DNA of 64,000 bases from Plasmopara viticola (lineage: Eukaryota > Oomycota > Peronosporomycetes > Peronosporales > Peronosporaceae), in assembly GCA_001695595.3 (NCBI GenBank), contig MBPM02000090.1:1-64000 (forward strand), in the 5' to 3' direction. Positions 24,506 to 36,289 of the stretch are shown piece after piece. A program made the position numbers and the translations under genes. Below the pieces are notes generated by a model. The model worked only from the letters and a program-made list of their open reading frames with translations, searched no databases and was not told the DNA's origin. The stretch's first letter is position 1. Each line of letters starts with the position of its first letter.

Positions 24506-24766
24506 TAAAAATTGTCATGTATTCAATTTTAACACAACCTATACCTTCTCGGCTTGGGTAGGATTTCTACATTTACATTTTTAGTCTGAATATTCTTTTT
24601 CGTCTTGTTATCGTCTTATTCTTGATCGGGGTCGGAAATAATTCGCTTGGGGCCGTCCTCTCCCCAAGTCTCGTTAATCACGAGGTTTGTCCGGGGTGGG
24701 ACTCGAACCCGCAACATACACCGTGAGGACCAGAACCATAATCCACCAACCCATGCCACCGGGTCT
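24506..24766 (-). mobile_element. SINE-like element, copy 4, inside a tRNA-Thr gene
   Basis: A 261-bp copy with the left stub at 24,490-24,505. A and B boxes are intact on the minus strand. It shares an ACCCATGCC head variant with copy 5. Confidence 0.82.
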
Positions 24767-24838
24767 GCCCCTATAGCTCAGTGGTAGAGCACCCGCTTAG
24801 TGAGCGGAAGGTCGGTAGTTCAATCCTGCCTGGGGGCA
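24767..24838 (+). tRNA. tRNA-Thr (AGT), rebuilt after SINE copy 4
   Basis: Complete gene with A37 to G and the TAGCTCAGAC downstream flank. Confidence 0.88.
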
Positions 24839-25246
24839 TAGCTCAGACAATTATAACAAAACTCGTTCATCTCGCCCTCAGCAATCGTGAGCAGTGTGTC
24901 TAATAATTTTATTGCCCGTTTATGCGTTATCAATAATACACTATCATACCTTTATTACGGCGTAAGATAAAATATAGACCACTTTTAGCTAGCTTGACTA
25001 GTGGAGGGATACACCCGAGATTCTTCCGTCTCTAATAGCATTTTACTTTATCGATGGTGCCCTTTTAAGCGTACCTACTTTTGAGACTCCCGATTTCACC
25101 AATAAAGTTACAACTAAAGCGGGAGTGTTATCAGCAAAATTCGGGAACCCCATACAACCCAATCAAGTATACCAGGCCATAGCGATGGCGTGCTGACTGT
25201 TTCGTGTGATGACAATATAGATACTGTGTTGTCGTCGGCAGCAATT

Positions 25247-25318
25247 ACCCCTATGGCTTAGTGGTAGAGCACCCGCTTAGTAAGCGAAAGGTCGGTAGTT
25301 CAATCCTGCCTGGGGGCA
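25247..25318 (+). tRNA. tRNA-Thr (AGT), degenerate
   Basis: G1 to A, A9 to G, a D-stem C to T and anticodon stem GCGAA. Three stem pairs are weakened. Identical changes occur at 26,479. Confidence 0.62.
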
Positions 25319-25736
25319 TTTCTCAGACAATTATAACAAAACTCGTTCGTCTCGCCCTCGCAATCCTGAGTAGTGTGTCTAATGATTTCTCTGTTTATGC
25401 GTTATCAATAACACACTATCATACCTTTATTACGGCGTAAGATAAAATATAGACCACTTTAGCTATCTTGACTAGTAGAGGGATACACCCGAGATTCTTC
25501 CGTCTCTATTAGCATTTTACTTTATCGATGGTGCCCTTTTAAGCGTACCTACTTTTGAGACTCCCGATTTCTCCAATAAAGTTACAACTGAAGCGGGAGG
25601 TTATCAGCAAAATTCGGACTCCCCATCAAACCCAATCAAGTATACCCCGGCCATAGCGATGGCGTGCAGACTGTTTCGTGTGATGGCAATGTAGATAGTG
25701 TGTTGTCGTCGGCAGCAATTGCCTCTATAGCTCAGT

Positions 25737-25997
25737 TAAAAATTGTCATGTATTCAATTTTAACACAACCTATACCTTCTCGGCTTGGGTAGGATTTCTA
25801 CATTTACATTTTTAGTCTGAATATTCTTTTTCGTCTTGTTATCGTCTTATTCTTGATCGGGGTCGGAAATAATTCGCTTGGGGCCGTCCTCTCCCCAAGT
25901 CTCGTTAATCACGAGGTTTGTCCGGGGTGGGACTCGAACCCGCAACATACACCGTGAGGACCAGAACCATAATCCACCAACCCATGCCACCGGGTCT
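25737..25997 (-). mobile_element. SINE-like element, copy 5, inside a tRNA-Thr gene
   Basis: A 261-bp copy with the left stub at 25,721-25,736. It lies 1,231 bp from copy 4 and carries the same head variant and the same downstream units, so the two arose by a local tandem duplication. Confidence 0.82.
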
Positions 25998-26069
25998 GCC
26001 CCTATAGCTCAGTGGTAGAGCACCCGCTTAGTGAGCGGAAGGTCGGTAGTTCAATCCTGCCTGGGGGCA
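25998..26069 (+). tRNA. tRNA-Thr (AGT), rebuilt after SINE copy 5
   Basis: Complete gene with A37 to G and the TAGCTCAGAC downstream flank. Confidence 0.88.
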
Positions 26070-26478
26070 TAGCTCAGACAATTATAACAAAACTCGTTCA
26101 TCTCGCCCTCAGCAATCGTGAGCAGTGTGTCTAATAATTTTATTGCCCCGTTTATGCGTTATCAATAATACACTATCATACCTTTATTACGGCGTAAGAT
26201 AAAATATAGACCACTTTTAGCTAGCTTGACTAGTGGAGGGATACACCCGAGATTCTTCCGTCTCTAATAGCATTTTACTTTATCGATGGTGCCCTTTTAA
26301 GCGTACCTACTTTTGAGACTCCCGATTTCACCAATAAAGTTACAACTAAAGCGGGAGTGTTATCAGCAAAATTCGGGAACCCCATACAACCCAATCAAGT
26401 ATACCAGGCCATAGCGATGGCGTGCTGACTGTTTCGTGTGATGACAATATAGATACTGTGTTGTCGTCGGCAGCAATT

Positions 26479-26550
26479 ACCCCTATGGCTTAGTGGTAGA
26501 GCACCCGCTTAGTAAGCGAAAGGTCGGTAGTTCAATCCTGCCTGGGGGCA
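26479..26550 (+). tRNA. tRNA-Thr (AGT), degenerate
   Basis: Same four changes as the copy at 25,247, its duplicate. Confidence 0.62.
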
Positions 26551-26953
26551 TTTCTCAGACAAGTATAACAAAACTCGTTCGTCTCGCCCTCGCAATCCTG
26601 AGTAGTGTGTCTAATGATTTCTTTGTTTATGCGTTATCAATAACACACTATCATACCTTTATTACGGCGTAAGATAAAATATAGACCACTTTTAGCTAGC
26701 TTGACTAGTAGAGGGATACACCCGAGATACTTCCGTCTCCAATAGCATTTTACTTTATCGGTGGTGCCCTTTTAAGCGTACCTACTTTTGAAGCTCCCGA
26801 CTTCTCCGATAAAGTTAGAACAATAGCGGTAAGTTACCAGCAAAATTCGGGCTCCCCATAAAACCCAATCAAGTATACCCAGGCCATAGCGATGGCGTGC
26901 AGAATGTTTCGTGTGATGGCACTATAGATACTGTGTTGTCGTCGGCAGCAATT

Positions 26954-27025
26954 GCCCCTATAGCTCATTGGTAGAGCACCCGCTTAGTAAGCGGAAGGTC
27001 GGTAGTTCAATCCTGCCTGGGGGCA
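26954..27025 (+). tRNA. tRNA-Thr (AGT)
   Basis: One D-loop change (CATTGG), inside the A box. Confidence 0.85.
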
Positions 27026-27433
27026 TTTCTCAGACAATTATAACAAAACTCGTTCATCTCGCCCTCAGCAATCGTGAGCAGTGTGTCTAATAATTTCATT
27101 GCTCTATTTATGCGTTATCAATAATACACTATCATACCTTTATTACGGCGTAAGATAAAATATAGACCACTTTTAGCTAGCTTGACTAGTAGAGGGATAC
27201 ACCCGAGATACTTCCGTCTCCAATAGCATTTTACTTTATCGGTGGTGCCCTTTTAAGCGTACCTACTTTTGAAGCTCCCGACTTCTCCGATAAAGTCAGA
27301 ACAATAGCGCGAGGTTATCAGCAAAATTCGGGCTCCCCATGAACCCAATTAAGTATACCCAGGCCATAGCGATGGCGTGCAGAATGTTTCGTGTGATGGC
27401 ACTATAGTTACTGTGTTGTCGTCGGCAGCAATT

Positions 27434-27505
27434 GCCCCTATAGCTCAGTGGTAGAGCACCCGTTTAGTAAGCGGAAGGTCGGTAGTTCAATCCTGCCTGG
27501 GGGCA
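27434..27505 (+). tRNA. tRNA-Thr (AGT)
   Basis: C31 to T at the base of the anticodon stem, kept as a T-G pair. Confidence 0.88.
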
Positions 27506-27913
27506 TTTCTCAGACAATTATAACAAAACTCGTTCATCTCTCCCTCAGCAATCGTGAGAAGTGTGTCTAATAATTTCATTGCTCTGTTGATGCGTTTTCA
27601 AAAATACCCTATTATACCTTCAATACGGCGTAAGATAGATATAGACCACTTTTAGCTAGCTTGACTAGTAGAGGGATACACCCGAGATACTTCCGTCTCT
27701 ATTAGCATTTTACTTTATCGGTGGTGCCCTTTTAATCGTACCTCCTTTTGAAACTCCCGATTTCTCCGATAAAGTTAGAACTATAGCGGTAAGTTACCAG
27801 CAAAATTCGGGCTCCCCATAAAACCCAATTAAGCATACCCAGGCCATAGCGATGGCGTGCAGACTGTTTCGTGTAATGGCAATGTAGATAGTGTGTTGTC
27901 GTCGGCAGCAATT

Positions 27914-27985
27914 GCTTCTATAGCTCAGTGGTAGAGCACCCGCTGAGTAAGCGGAAAATCGGTAGTTCAATCCTGCCTGGGGGCA
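27914..27985 (+). tRNA. tRNA-Thr (AGT), U33 lost
   Basis: The anticodon loop is TGAGTAA: the near-universal U33 is G. C3 and C4 are T and the variable region is AAATC. Probably poor in decoding. Confidence 0.65.
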
Positions 27986-28393
27986 TTTCTCAGACAATTA
28001 TAACAAAACTCGTTCATCTCGCCCTCAGCAATCGTGAGCAGTGTGTCTAATAATTTCATTGCTCTGTTTATGCGTTATCAATAATACACTATCATACCTT
28101 TATTACGGCGTAAGATAAAATATAGACCACTTTTAGCTAGCTTGACTAGTAGAGGGATACACCCGAGATACTTCCGTCTCTATTAGCATTTTACTTTATC
28201 GGTGGTGCCCTTTTAAGCGTATCTACTTTTGAAGCTCCCGACTTCTCTGATACAGTCAGAACAATAGCGCGAGGTTGTCAGCAAAATTCGGGCTCCCCAT
28301 GAACCCAATTAAGTATACCCAGGCCATAGCGATGGCGTGCAGACTGTTTCGTGTGATGGCACTATAGATACTGTGTTGTCGTCGGCAGCAATT

Positions 28394-28465
28394 GCCCCTA
28401 TAGCTCAGTGGTAGAGCACCCGCTTAGTAAGCGGAAGGTCGGTAGTTCAATCCTGCCTTGGGGCA
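28394..28465 (+). tRNA. tRNA-Thr (AGT)
   Basis: Consensus except TTGGGGC. Confidence 0.88.
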
Positions 28466-28873
28466 TTTCTCAGACAATTATAACAAAACTCGTTCATCTC
28501 TCCCTCAGCAATCGTGAGAAGTGTGTCTAATAATTTCATTGCTCTGTTGATGCGTTACCAAAAATACCCTATTATACCTTCAATACGGCGTAAGATAGAT
28601 ATAGACCACTTTTAGCGAGCTTGACTAGTAGAGGGATACACCCGAGATACTTCCGTCTCTATTATCAATTTACTTTATCGGTGGTGCCCTTTTAAGCGTA
28701 CCTTCTTTTGAAACTCCCGATTTCTCCGATAAAGTTAGAACAATAGCGGTAAGTTACCAGCAAAATTCGGGCTCCCCATAAAACCCAATTAAGTATACCC
28801 AGGCCATAGCGATGGCGTGCAGACTGTTTCGTGTGATGGCAATGTAGATAGTGTGTTGTCGTCGGCAGCAATT

Positions 28874-28945
28874 GCCTCTATAGCTCAGTGGTAGAGCACC
28901 CGCTTAGTAAGCGGAAGGTCGGTAGTTCAATCCTGCCTGGGGGCA
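28874..28945 (+). tRNA. tRNA-Thr (AGT)
   Basis: Only change is C4 to T. Confidence 0.9.
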
Positions 28946-29369
28946 TTTCTCAGACAATTATAACAAAACTCGTTCATCTCGCCCTCAGCAATCGTGAGCA
29001 GTGTGTCTAATAATTTCATTGCTCTGTTTATGCGTTATCAATAATACACTATCATACCTTTATCACGGCGTAAGATAAAATATAGACCACTTTTAGCTAG
29101 CTTGACTAGTAGAGGGATACACCCGAGATACTTCCGTCTCTATTAGCATTTTACTTTATCGGTGGTGCCCTTTTAAGCGTATCTACTTTTGAAGCTCCCG
29201 ACTTCTCCGCTAAAGTCAGAATTAAGCGCGAGGTTATCAGCAAAACTCGGGCTCCCCATAAAACCCAATCAAGTATACCCCGGCCATAGCGATGGCGTGC
29301 AGACTGTTTCGTGTGATGGCAATGTAGATAGTGTGTTGTCGTCGGCAGCAATTGCCTCTATAGCTCAGT

Positions 29370-29630
29370 TAAAAATTGTCATGTATTTAATTTTAACACA
29401 ACCTATACCTTCTCAACTTGGGTAGGATTTCTACATTTACATTTTTAGTCTGAATATTCTTTTTCGTCTTGTTATCGTCTTATTCTTGATCGGGGTCGGA
29501 AATAATTCGCTTGGGGCCGTCCTCTCCCCAAGTCTGGTTAATCACGAGGTTTGTCCGGTGTGGGACTCGAACCCGCAACATACACCGTGAGGACCAGAAC
29601 CATAATCCACCAACCCACGCCACCGGGTCT
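29370..29630 (-). mobile_element. SINE-like element, copy 6, inside a tRNA-Thr gene
   Basis: A 261-bp copy with the left stub at 29,354-29,369. It matches copy 1 in its CCGGTGTGGG variant and in the AAATC tRNA downstream, although the two lie 18.1 kb apart. That points to long-range duplication or conversion inside the array. Confidence 0.82.
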
Positions 29631-29702
29631 GCCCCTATAGCTCAGTGGTAGAGCACCCGCTTAGTAAGCGGAAAATCGGTAGTTCAATCCTGCCTGGGGG
29701 CA
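29631..29702 (+). tRNA. tRNA-Thr (AGT), rebuilt after SINE copy 6
   Basis: Complete gene with variable region AAATC, as after SINE copy 1. Confidence 0.9.
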
Positions 29703-30110
29703 TTTCTCAGACAATTATAACAAAACTCGTTCATCTCGCCCTCAGCAATCGTGAGCAGTGTGTCTAATAATTTCATTGCTCTGTTTATGCGTTATCAATA
29801 ATACACTATCATACCTTTATTACGGCGTAAGATAAAATATAAGCCACTTTTAGCTAGCTTGACTAGTAGAGGGATACACCCGAGATACTTCCGTCTCTAT
29901 TAGCATTTTACTTTATCGGTTGTGCCCTTTTAAGCGTATCTACTTTTGAAGCTCCCGACTTCTCCGATAAAGTCAGAACAATAGCGCGAGGTAATCAGCA
30001 AAATTCGGGCTCCCCATGAACCCAATCAAGTATACCCAGGCCATAGCGATGGCGTGCAGAATGTTTCGTGTGATGGCACTATAGATACTGTGTTGTCGTC
30101 GGCAGCAATT

Positions 30111-30182
30111 GCCCCTATAGCTCAGTGGTAGAGCACCCGCTTAGTAAGCGGAAGGTCGGTAGTTCAATCCTGCCTGGGGGCA
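30111..30182 (+). tRNA. tRNA-Thr (AGT)
   Basis: Identical to the array consensus, and the last such copy before the LINE cluster. Confidence 0.95.
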
Positions 30183-30591
30183 TTTCTCAGACAATTATAA
30201 CAAAACTCGTTCATCTCGCCCTCAGCAATCGTGAGCAGTGTGTCTAATAATTTCATTGCTCTGTTTATGCGTTATCAATAATACACTATCATACCTTTAT
30301 TGCGGCGATAGATGAAATATAGACCACTTTTAGCTAGCTTGACTATTAGAGGGATACGCCCGAGATACTTCTGTCGCTATTAGCATTTTTCTTAATAGGT
30401 GGTGCCCTTTTAAGCGAACATCCATTTGAAACTCCCGACTTCTCCGATAAAGTCAGTACTATAGCGCAAGGTTATCAGCAAAATTCGGGCTCCTCATAAA
30501 ACCCAAATAAGTATACCCCGGCCATAGCGATGGCGTGCAAACTGTTTCGTCTGATGGCAATGTAGATAGTGTGTTGTCGTCGGCAGCAATT

Positions 30592-30660
30592 GCCCCTATA
30601 GCTCAGTCGTAGAGCACCCGCTCAGTAAGCGGAAGGTCGGTAGTTCAATCCTTGGGGGCA
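30592..30660 (+). pseudogene. tRNA-Thr pseudogene (AGT), T stem damaged
   Basis: Three bases are missing on the 3' side of the T stem (AATCCTTGGGGG), U33 is C, and the D loop GG is changed to CG. The same T-stem loss occurs at 34,636. Confidence 0.7.
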
Positions 30661-31085
30661 TTTCTCAGACAATTATAACAAAACTCGTTCATCTCGCCCT
30701 CAGCAATCGTGAGCAGTGTGTCTAAAAATTTCATTGCTCTGTTTATGCGTTATCCATAATACACTATTATAGCTTTATTACGGCGTAAGATAATATATAG
30801 ACCACTTTTAGCTAGCTTGACTAGTAGAGGGATACACCCAAGATACTTCCGTCTCTATTAGCATTTTCCTTTATCGGTGGTGCCCTTTACACGAACCTAC
30901 TTTTGAAACCTATCGACTTCTCCGATAAAGTTAGAACTATAGCGCGAAGTTATCAGCAAAATTCGGGCTCCTCATAAAACCCAAGTAAGTATACCCAGGC
31001 CATAGCGATGGCGTGCAGACTGTTTCGTGTGATGGCAATGTAGATAGTGTGTTGTCGTCGCCAGCAATTGGCCCTTTGGCTCAGT

Positions 31086-32147
31086 TGAAGTTCGTCTATA
31101 TTTAGTATAATATGACAAATGACTACCCAACTTGTCTGGCGGAATATCTGTTCTAAACTTTTCTAGTGTACACAAATTTTATGTAATTCCCTTGAGGTAG
31201 GAAAATACATAAATTTTGTGTTCTCCCTAATTTTTTAATATCCAATCACCGGCGTGAAAGGGTTTCGGCTTTACACTTTTGCCCCCGTTTTGACTTCAAC
31301 TTTGGCCAAAAATGGCGATTCAGACCGCTTACGCGTGACATCATTTCTTGTCAACTGTGACCATTTAGCATCTGCAACTTTGGGTACGTATGCAGCACAT
31401 ACACCGCCCATTACATGCTGATTGCTTACGCATACGGAGACCCCTGGTGCTCAAACAAAGATCCGGTCTTTCAGCTCACTGTCGCGTCGTTTCGCGACGG
31501 CGTGGCTTTCGTGGGCCAACACATAGCCGGGATCGGGTTTTGACTATATACTGTAAGTCAAAAATATCTGGCTTGTCAGGGCTTATAAGAAACTAAAATC
31601 CTGGGCTCTCCTGCCCAATAGGAAAAAATAAAAAAAGCCTGGCCTCTTTGTTCTCGCAGATAGGATGGCCTCTCAGGCCCACAAGTGATACAAAATCACT
31701 GGCTTTACAGCTCGCAGGCTTCACAAGAATACGGAAAGCCCCGGCTTCTCAGGGCTCACGCGAAACAAAACACCTGGCCTCTGCACCAAGCCGTCCACTC
31801 ACTGCTTCCCGGCAGGCGCCACGTTCTTCGGCCTCTAACATGGCTAGCACGCTTCTGCATCCCCCTCCGGCGCGTCGAAGAGCTTCATCAAGACCAAGGC
31901 CTCCAGCGTCAAACTTCAGAGCCCCCCAAGTGATGTAGATTCATCCGTTATGGCGACCTGCAGGCTGCCCGATCAGGTAGCATCGACGGAGCGGGCGACT
32001 GATCGTAATCATCTATAGTGAAGTCAAAGCTTGTCGACATTAACGGTGTTTCTTCCATAGCCAGTGGCTTCTCTTTCCTGTGCCCACAGGTCTTGATGTT
32101 GCTTGCTTCGTTGGTCAGAGCTCGAATTTTGCACTTGAGTGATGCCT
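31086..32147 (-). mobile_element. LINE 3' fragment, copy 1 (1,062 bp), in a tRNA-Thr gene
   Basis: This is the 3' end of the same LINE family as LINE A, matching 35,129-36,185 closely. On the minus strand the element 3' end is at 31,086, next to the decayed tRNA stub GCCCTTTGGCTCAGT (31,071-31,085). The 5' end is cut at GATGCC, after which a tRNA gene restarts at 32,148. No intact protein is encoded; overlapping frames on both strands look like shadows. Length and both end points are the same as in fragment 2, so the two are copies of one event. Confidence 0.85.
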
Positions 32148-32208
32148 GCCCCTATATATCAGTGGTAGAGCACCCGCTTAGTAAGCGGAAGGTCGGTTGC
32201 CTGGGGCA
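32148..32208 (+). pseudogene. tRNA-Thr pseudogene (AGT), T loop and B box deleted
   Basis: Ten bases (AGTTCAATCC) are missing, removing the T loop and B box. The A box is also changed (TATATCAG). Same deletion as at 34,167. Confidence 0.75.
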
Positions 32209-32610
32209 TTTCTTAGACAAATATAACAAAACTCGTTCATCTCGCCCTCAGCAATCGTGAGAAGTGTGTCTAATAATTTCATTGCTCTATTTATGCGTTA
32301 TCAATAATACACTATTATACCTTTATTGCTTTTGGCGTAAGAAGAAATATAGACCACTTTTAGCTAGCTTGACTAGTAGAGGGATACGCCCGAGATACTT
32401 CCGTCTCTATTAGCATTTTTTTGCCCTTTAAAGCGAACATCCATTTGAAACTCCCGACTTCTCCGATAAAGTCAGAACTATAGCGCGAAGTTATCAGCAA
32501 AATTCGGGCTCCTCATAAAACCCAAATAAGTATACCCCGGCAGTAGCGATGGCGTGCAGACTGTTTCGTGTGATGGCAATGTAGGTAGTGTGTTGTCGTC
32601 GGCAGCAATT

Positions 32611-32682
32611 GCCCCTATAGCTCAGTGGTAGAGCACCCGCTCAGTAAGCGAAAGGTCGGTAGTTCAATCCTGCCTGGGGGCA
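32611..32682 (+). tRNA. tRNA-Thr (AGT), U33 lost
   Basis: The loop is TCAGTAA (U33 to C) and the anticodon stem 3' side is GCGAA; otherwise full length with both internal promoter boxes. Confidence 0.65.
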
Positions 32683-33104
32683 TTTCTCAGACAATTATAA
32701 CAAAACTCGTTCATCTCGCCCTCAGCAATCGTGAGCAGTGTGTCTAATAATTGCATTGCTCTGTTTATGCGTTATCAATAATACACTATTACACCTTTAT
32801 TGCGGCGTAAGATGAAATATAGACCACTTTTAGCTAGCTTGACTAGTAGAGGGATACTCGAGATACTTCCGTCTCTATTAGCGTTTTCTTTATCGGTGGT
32901 GCCCTTTTAAGCGAACCTCCTTTTGAAACTACGGACTTCTCCGATAAAGTTAGCACTATAGCGGGAAATTATCAGCAAAACTCGTTCTCCCCATAAAACC
33001 CAAGTAAGTAGACCCAGGCCATAGCGATGGCGTGCAGACCGTTTCGTGTGATGGCAATGTAGATAGTGTGTTGTCGTCGCCAGCAATTGCCCCTATAGCT
33101 CAGT

Positions 33105-34166
33105 TGAAGTTCGTCTATATTCAGTATAATATGACAAATGACTACCCAACTTGTCTGGCGGAATATCTGTTCTAAACTTTTCTAGTGTACTCAAATTTTG
33201 TGTAATTCCCTTGAGGTAGGAAAATACATAAATTTTGTGTTCTCCCTAATTTTTTTAATATCCAATCACCGGCGTGAAAGGGTTTCGACTTTACACTTTT
33301 GCCCTCGATTTGACTTCAACTTTGGCCAAAAATGGCGATTCAGACCGCTTACGCGTGACATCATTTCTTTTCAACTGTGACCATGTAGCAGCTGCAACTT
33401 TGGGCATATATGCAGCACATACAGCACCCATTGCATGCTGATTGCTTACGCGTACCGAGACCCCTGGTGCTCAAAAAAACATTCGGCCTTTCAGCTCACT
33501 GTCGCGTCGTTTCGCGACGGCGTGGCTTTCGTGGGCCAACCCATAGACGGGATCGGATTTTGACTATATACTGTAAGTCAAAAATATCTGGCTTGTCAGG
33601 GCTTATAAGAAACTAAAATCCTGGCCTCTCCTGCCCAATAGGAAAAATAAAAAAACCCTGGCCTCTTTGTTCTCGCAGATAGGATGGCCTCTCAGGCCCA
33701 CAAGTGATACAAAATCACTGGCCTTACAGCTCGCAGGCTTCACAAGAATACGGAAAGCCCCGGCTTCTCCGGGCTCACGCGAAACAAAACACCTGGCCTC
33801 TGCACCAAGCCGTCCACTCAGTGCTGCCCGGCAGGCGCCACGTTCTCCGGCCTCTAACATGGCTAGCACGCTTCTGCATCCCCCTCCGGCGCGTCGAAGA
33901 GCTTCATCAAGATCAAGGCCTCCAGCGTCAAACTTCAGAGCCCCCCAAGTGATGTAGGTTCACCCGTTATGGCGACCTGCAGGCTGCCCGATCAGGTAGC
34001 ATCGACGGAGCGGGCGACAGATCGTAATCATCTATAATGAAGTCAAAGCTTGTCGACATTAACGGTGTTTCTTCCATAGCCAGTGGCTTTTCTTTCCTGT
34101 GTCCACAGGTCTTGATGTTGCTTGCTTCGTTGGTCAGAGCTCGAATTTTGCACTTGAGTGATGCCT
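33105..34166 (-). mobile_element. LINE 3' fragment, copy 2 (1,062 bp), in a tRNA-Thr gene
   Basis: Same element portion and end points as the fragment at 31,086, about 2.02 kb downstream, with an intact tRNA stub at 33,089-33,104 (GCCCCTATAGCTCAGT). The left flank contains the private variant GTCGCCAGCA shared with fragment 1 and with LINE A. All three left junctions therefore seem to descend from one insertion that was then duplicated. Confidence 0.85.
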
Positions 34167-34228
34167 GCCCCTATAGCTCAGTGGTAGAGCACCCGCTTAG
34201 TAAGCGGAAGGTCGGTTGCCTGGGGGCA
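34167..34228 (+). pseudogene. tRNA-Thr pseudogene (AGT), T loop and B box deleted
   Basis: Carries the 10-base T-loop deletion seen at 32,148, while the A box is intact here. Confidence 0.75.
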
Positions 34229-34635
34229 TTTCTTAGACAAATATTACAAAACTCGTTCATCTCGCCCTCAGCAATCGTGAGCAGTGTGTCTAATAATTTC
34301 ATTGCTCTGTTTATGCGTTATCAATAATACACTATTATACCTTTATTGCGGCGTAAGATAAAATATAGACCACTTTTAGCTAGCTTGACTAGTAGAGGGA
34401 TACGCCCGAGATACTCCCGTCTCTATTAGCACTTTTCTTTATCGGTGGTGCCCTTTAAGCGTACGTACTTTTGAAGCTCCCGACTTCTCCGATTAAGTCA
34501 GAATTAAGCGCGAGGTTATCAGCAAAATTCAGGCTACCCATAAAGCCCAAGTAAGTATACCCCGGCCATAGCGATGGCGTGCAAACTGTTTCGTGTGATG
34601 GCAATGTAGATAGTATGTTGTCGTCGGCAGCAATT

Positions 34636-34704
34636 GCCCCCATAGCTCAGTGGTAGAGCACCCGCTTAGTAAGCGGAAGGTCGGTAGTTCAATCCTTGGG
34701 GGCA
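34636..34704 (+). pseudogene. tRNA-Thr pseudogene (AGT), T stem damaged
   Basis: T6 to C in the acceptor and the three-base T-stem loss also seen at 30,592. Confidence 0.7.
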
Positions 34705-36289
34705 TTTCTCAGACAATTATAACAAAACTCGTTCATCTCGCCCTCAGCAATCGTGAGCAGTGTGTCTAAAAATTTCATTGCTCTGTTTATGCGTTATCCA
34801 TAGTACACTATTATAGCTTTATTACGGCGTAAGATGAAATATAGACCACTTTTAGCTAGCTTGACTAGTAGAGGGATACACCCAAGATACTTCCGTCTCT
34901 ATTAGTATTTTCCTTTATCGGTGGTGCCCTTTACACGAACCTACTTTTGAAACTCCCGACTTCTCCGATAAAGTGAGAACTATAGCGCGAAGTTATCAGC
35001 AAATTTCGGGCTCCTCATAAAACCCAAGTAAGTATACCCAGGCCATAGCGATGGCGTGCAGACCGTTTCGTGTGATGGCAATGTAGATAGTGTGTTGTCG
35101 TCGCCAGCAGTTGCCCCTATAGCTCAGTTGAAGTTCGTCTATATTTAGTATAATATGACAAATGACTATCCAACTTGTCTGGCGGAATATCTGTTCTAAA
35201 CTTTTTAGTGTACACAAATTTTATGTAATTCCCTTGAGGTAGGAAAATACATAAATTTTGTGTTCTCCCAAATTTTTTAATATCCAATCACCGGCGTGAA
35301 AGGGTTTCGGCTTTACACTTTTGCCCCCGATTTGACTTCAACTTTGGCCAAAAATGGCGATTCAGACCGTTTTCGCTTGACATCATTTCTTGTCAACTGT
35401 GACCATTTAGCAGCTGCAACTTTGGGCACATATGCAGCACATACAGCGCCCATTGCATGCTGATTGCTTACGCGTACCGAGACCCCTGGTGCTCAAACAA
35501 ACATTCGATCTTTCAGCTCACTGTCGCGTCGTTTCGCGACGGCGTGGCTTTCGTGGGCCAACCCATAGCCGGGATCGGGTTTTGACTATATACTGTAAGT
35601 CACGAATATCTGGCTTGTCAGGGCTTATAAGAAACTAAAATCCTGGCCTCTCCTGCCCAATAGGAAAAATAAAAAAGCCTGGCCTCTTTGTTCTCGCAGA
35701 TAGGATGGTCTCTCCGGCCCACAAGTGATACAAAATCACTGGCCTTACAGCTCGCAGGCTTCACAAGAATACGGAAAGCCCCGGCTTCTCCGGGCTCACG
35801 CGAAACAAAACACCTGGCCTCTGCACCAAGCCGTCCACTCACTGCTGCCCGGCAGGCGCCACGTTCTTCGGCCTCTAACATGGCTAGCACGCTTCTGCAT
35901 CCCCCTCCGGCGCGTCGAAGAGCTTCATCAAGATCAAGGCCTCCAGCGTCAAAGTTCAGAGCCTCTCAAGTGATGTAGATTCACCCGTTAGGGCGACCTG
36001 CGGGCTGCCCGATCAGGTAGCATCGACAGAGCGGGCGACAGATCTTAATAATCTGTAATAAGGTCAAAGCTTGTCGATATTAACGGTGTTTCTTCCATAG
36101 CCAGTGGCTTTTCTTTCCTGTGTGCACAGGTCTTGATGTTGCTTGCTTCGCTGGTCAGAGCTCGGATTTTGCACTTAAGTGATGCCTGGGTGTTGGCCAG
36201 TGAAGTCGCAAGCATTGTGTGGGTCCACAGCAATTCGATCGATTGCTGTAGAGCTTGACTCAGCACTTTCAAAACGGCTCACTCCGATT

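Noticed and set aside
157..30660. Dozens of 60-81 codon frames recurring every ~480 bp on both strands, with near-identical products
   Set aside because: They lie across the tRNA gene and its spacer and repeat only because the unit repeats. They shift or vanish with single-base differences between units and show no domain.
1..31000. CRISPR-like array
   Set aside because: Units of ~477 bp with conserved spacers and tRNA genes, in a genome with introns, are not CRISPR repeats.
31390..36000. Repeated 60-96 codon frames in the LINE 3' sequence (+ and - strands)
   Set aside because: Overlapping frames on both strands, no conserved domain, and present only because the 1.06-kb segment is present three times.
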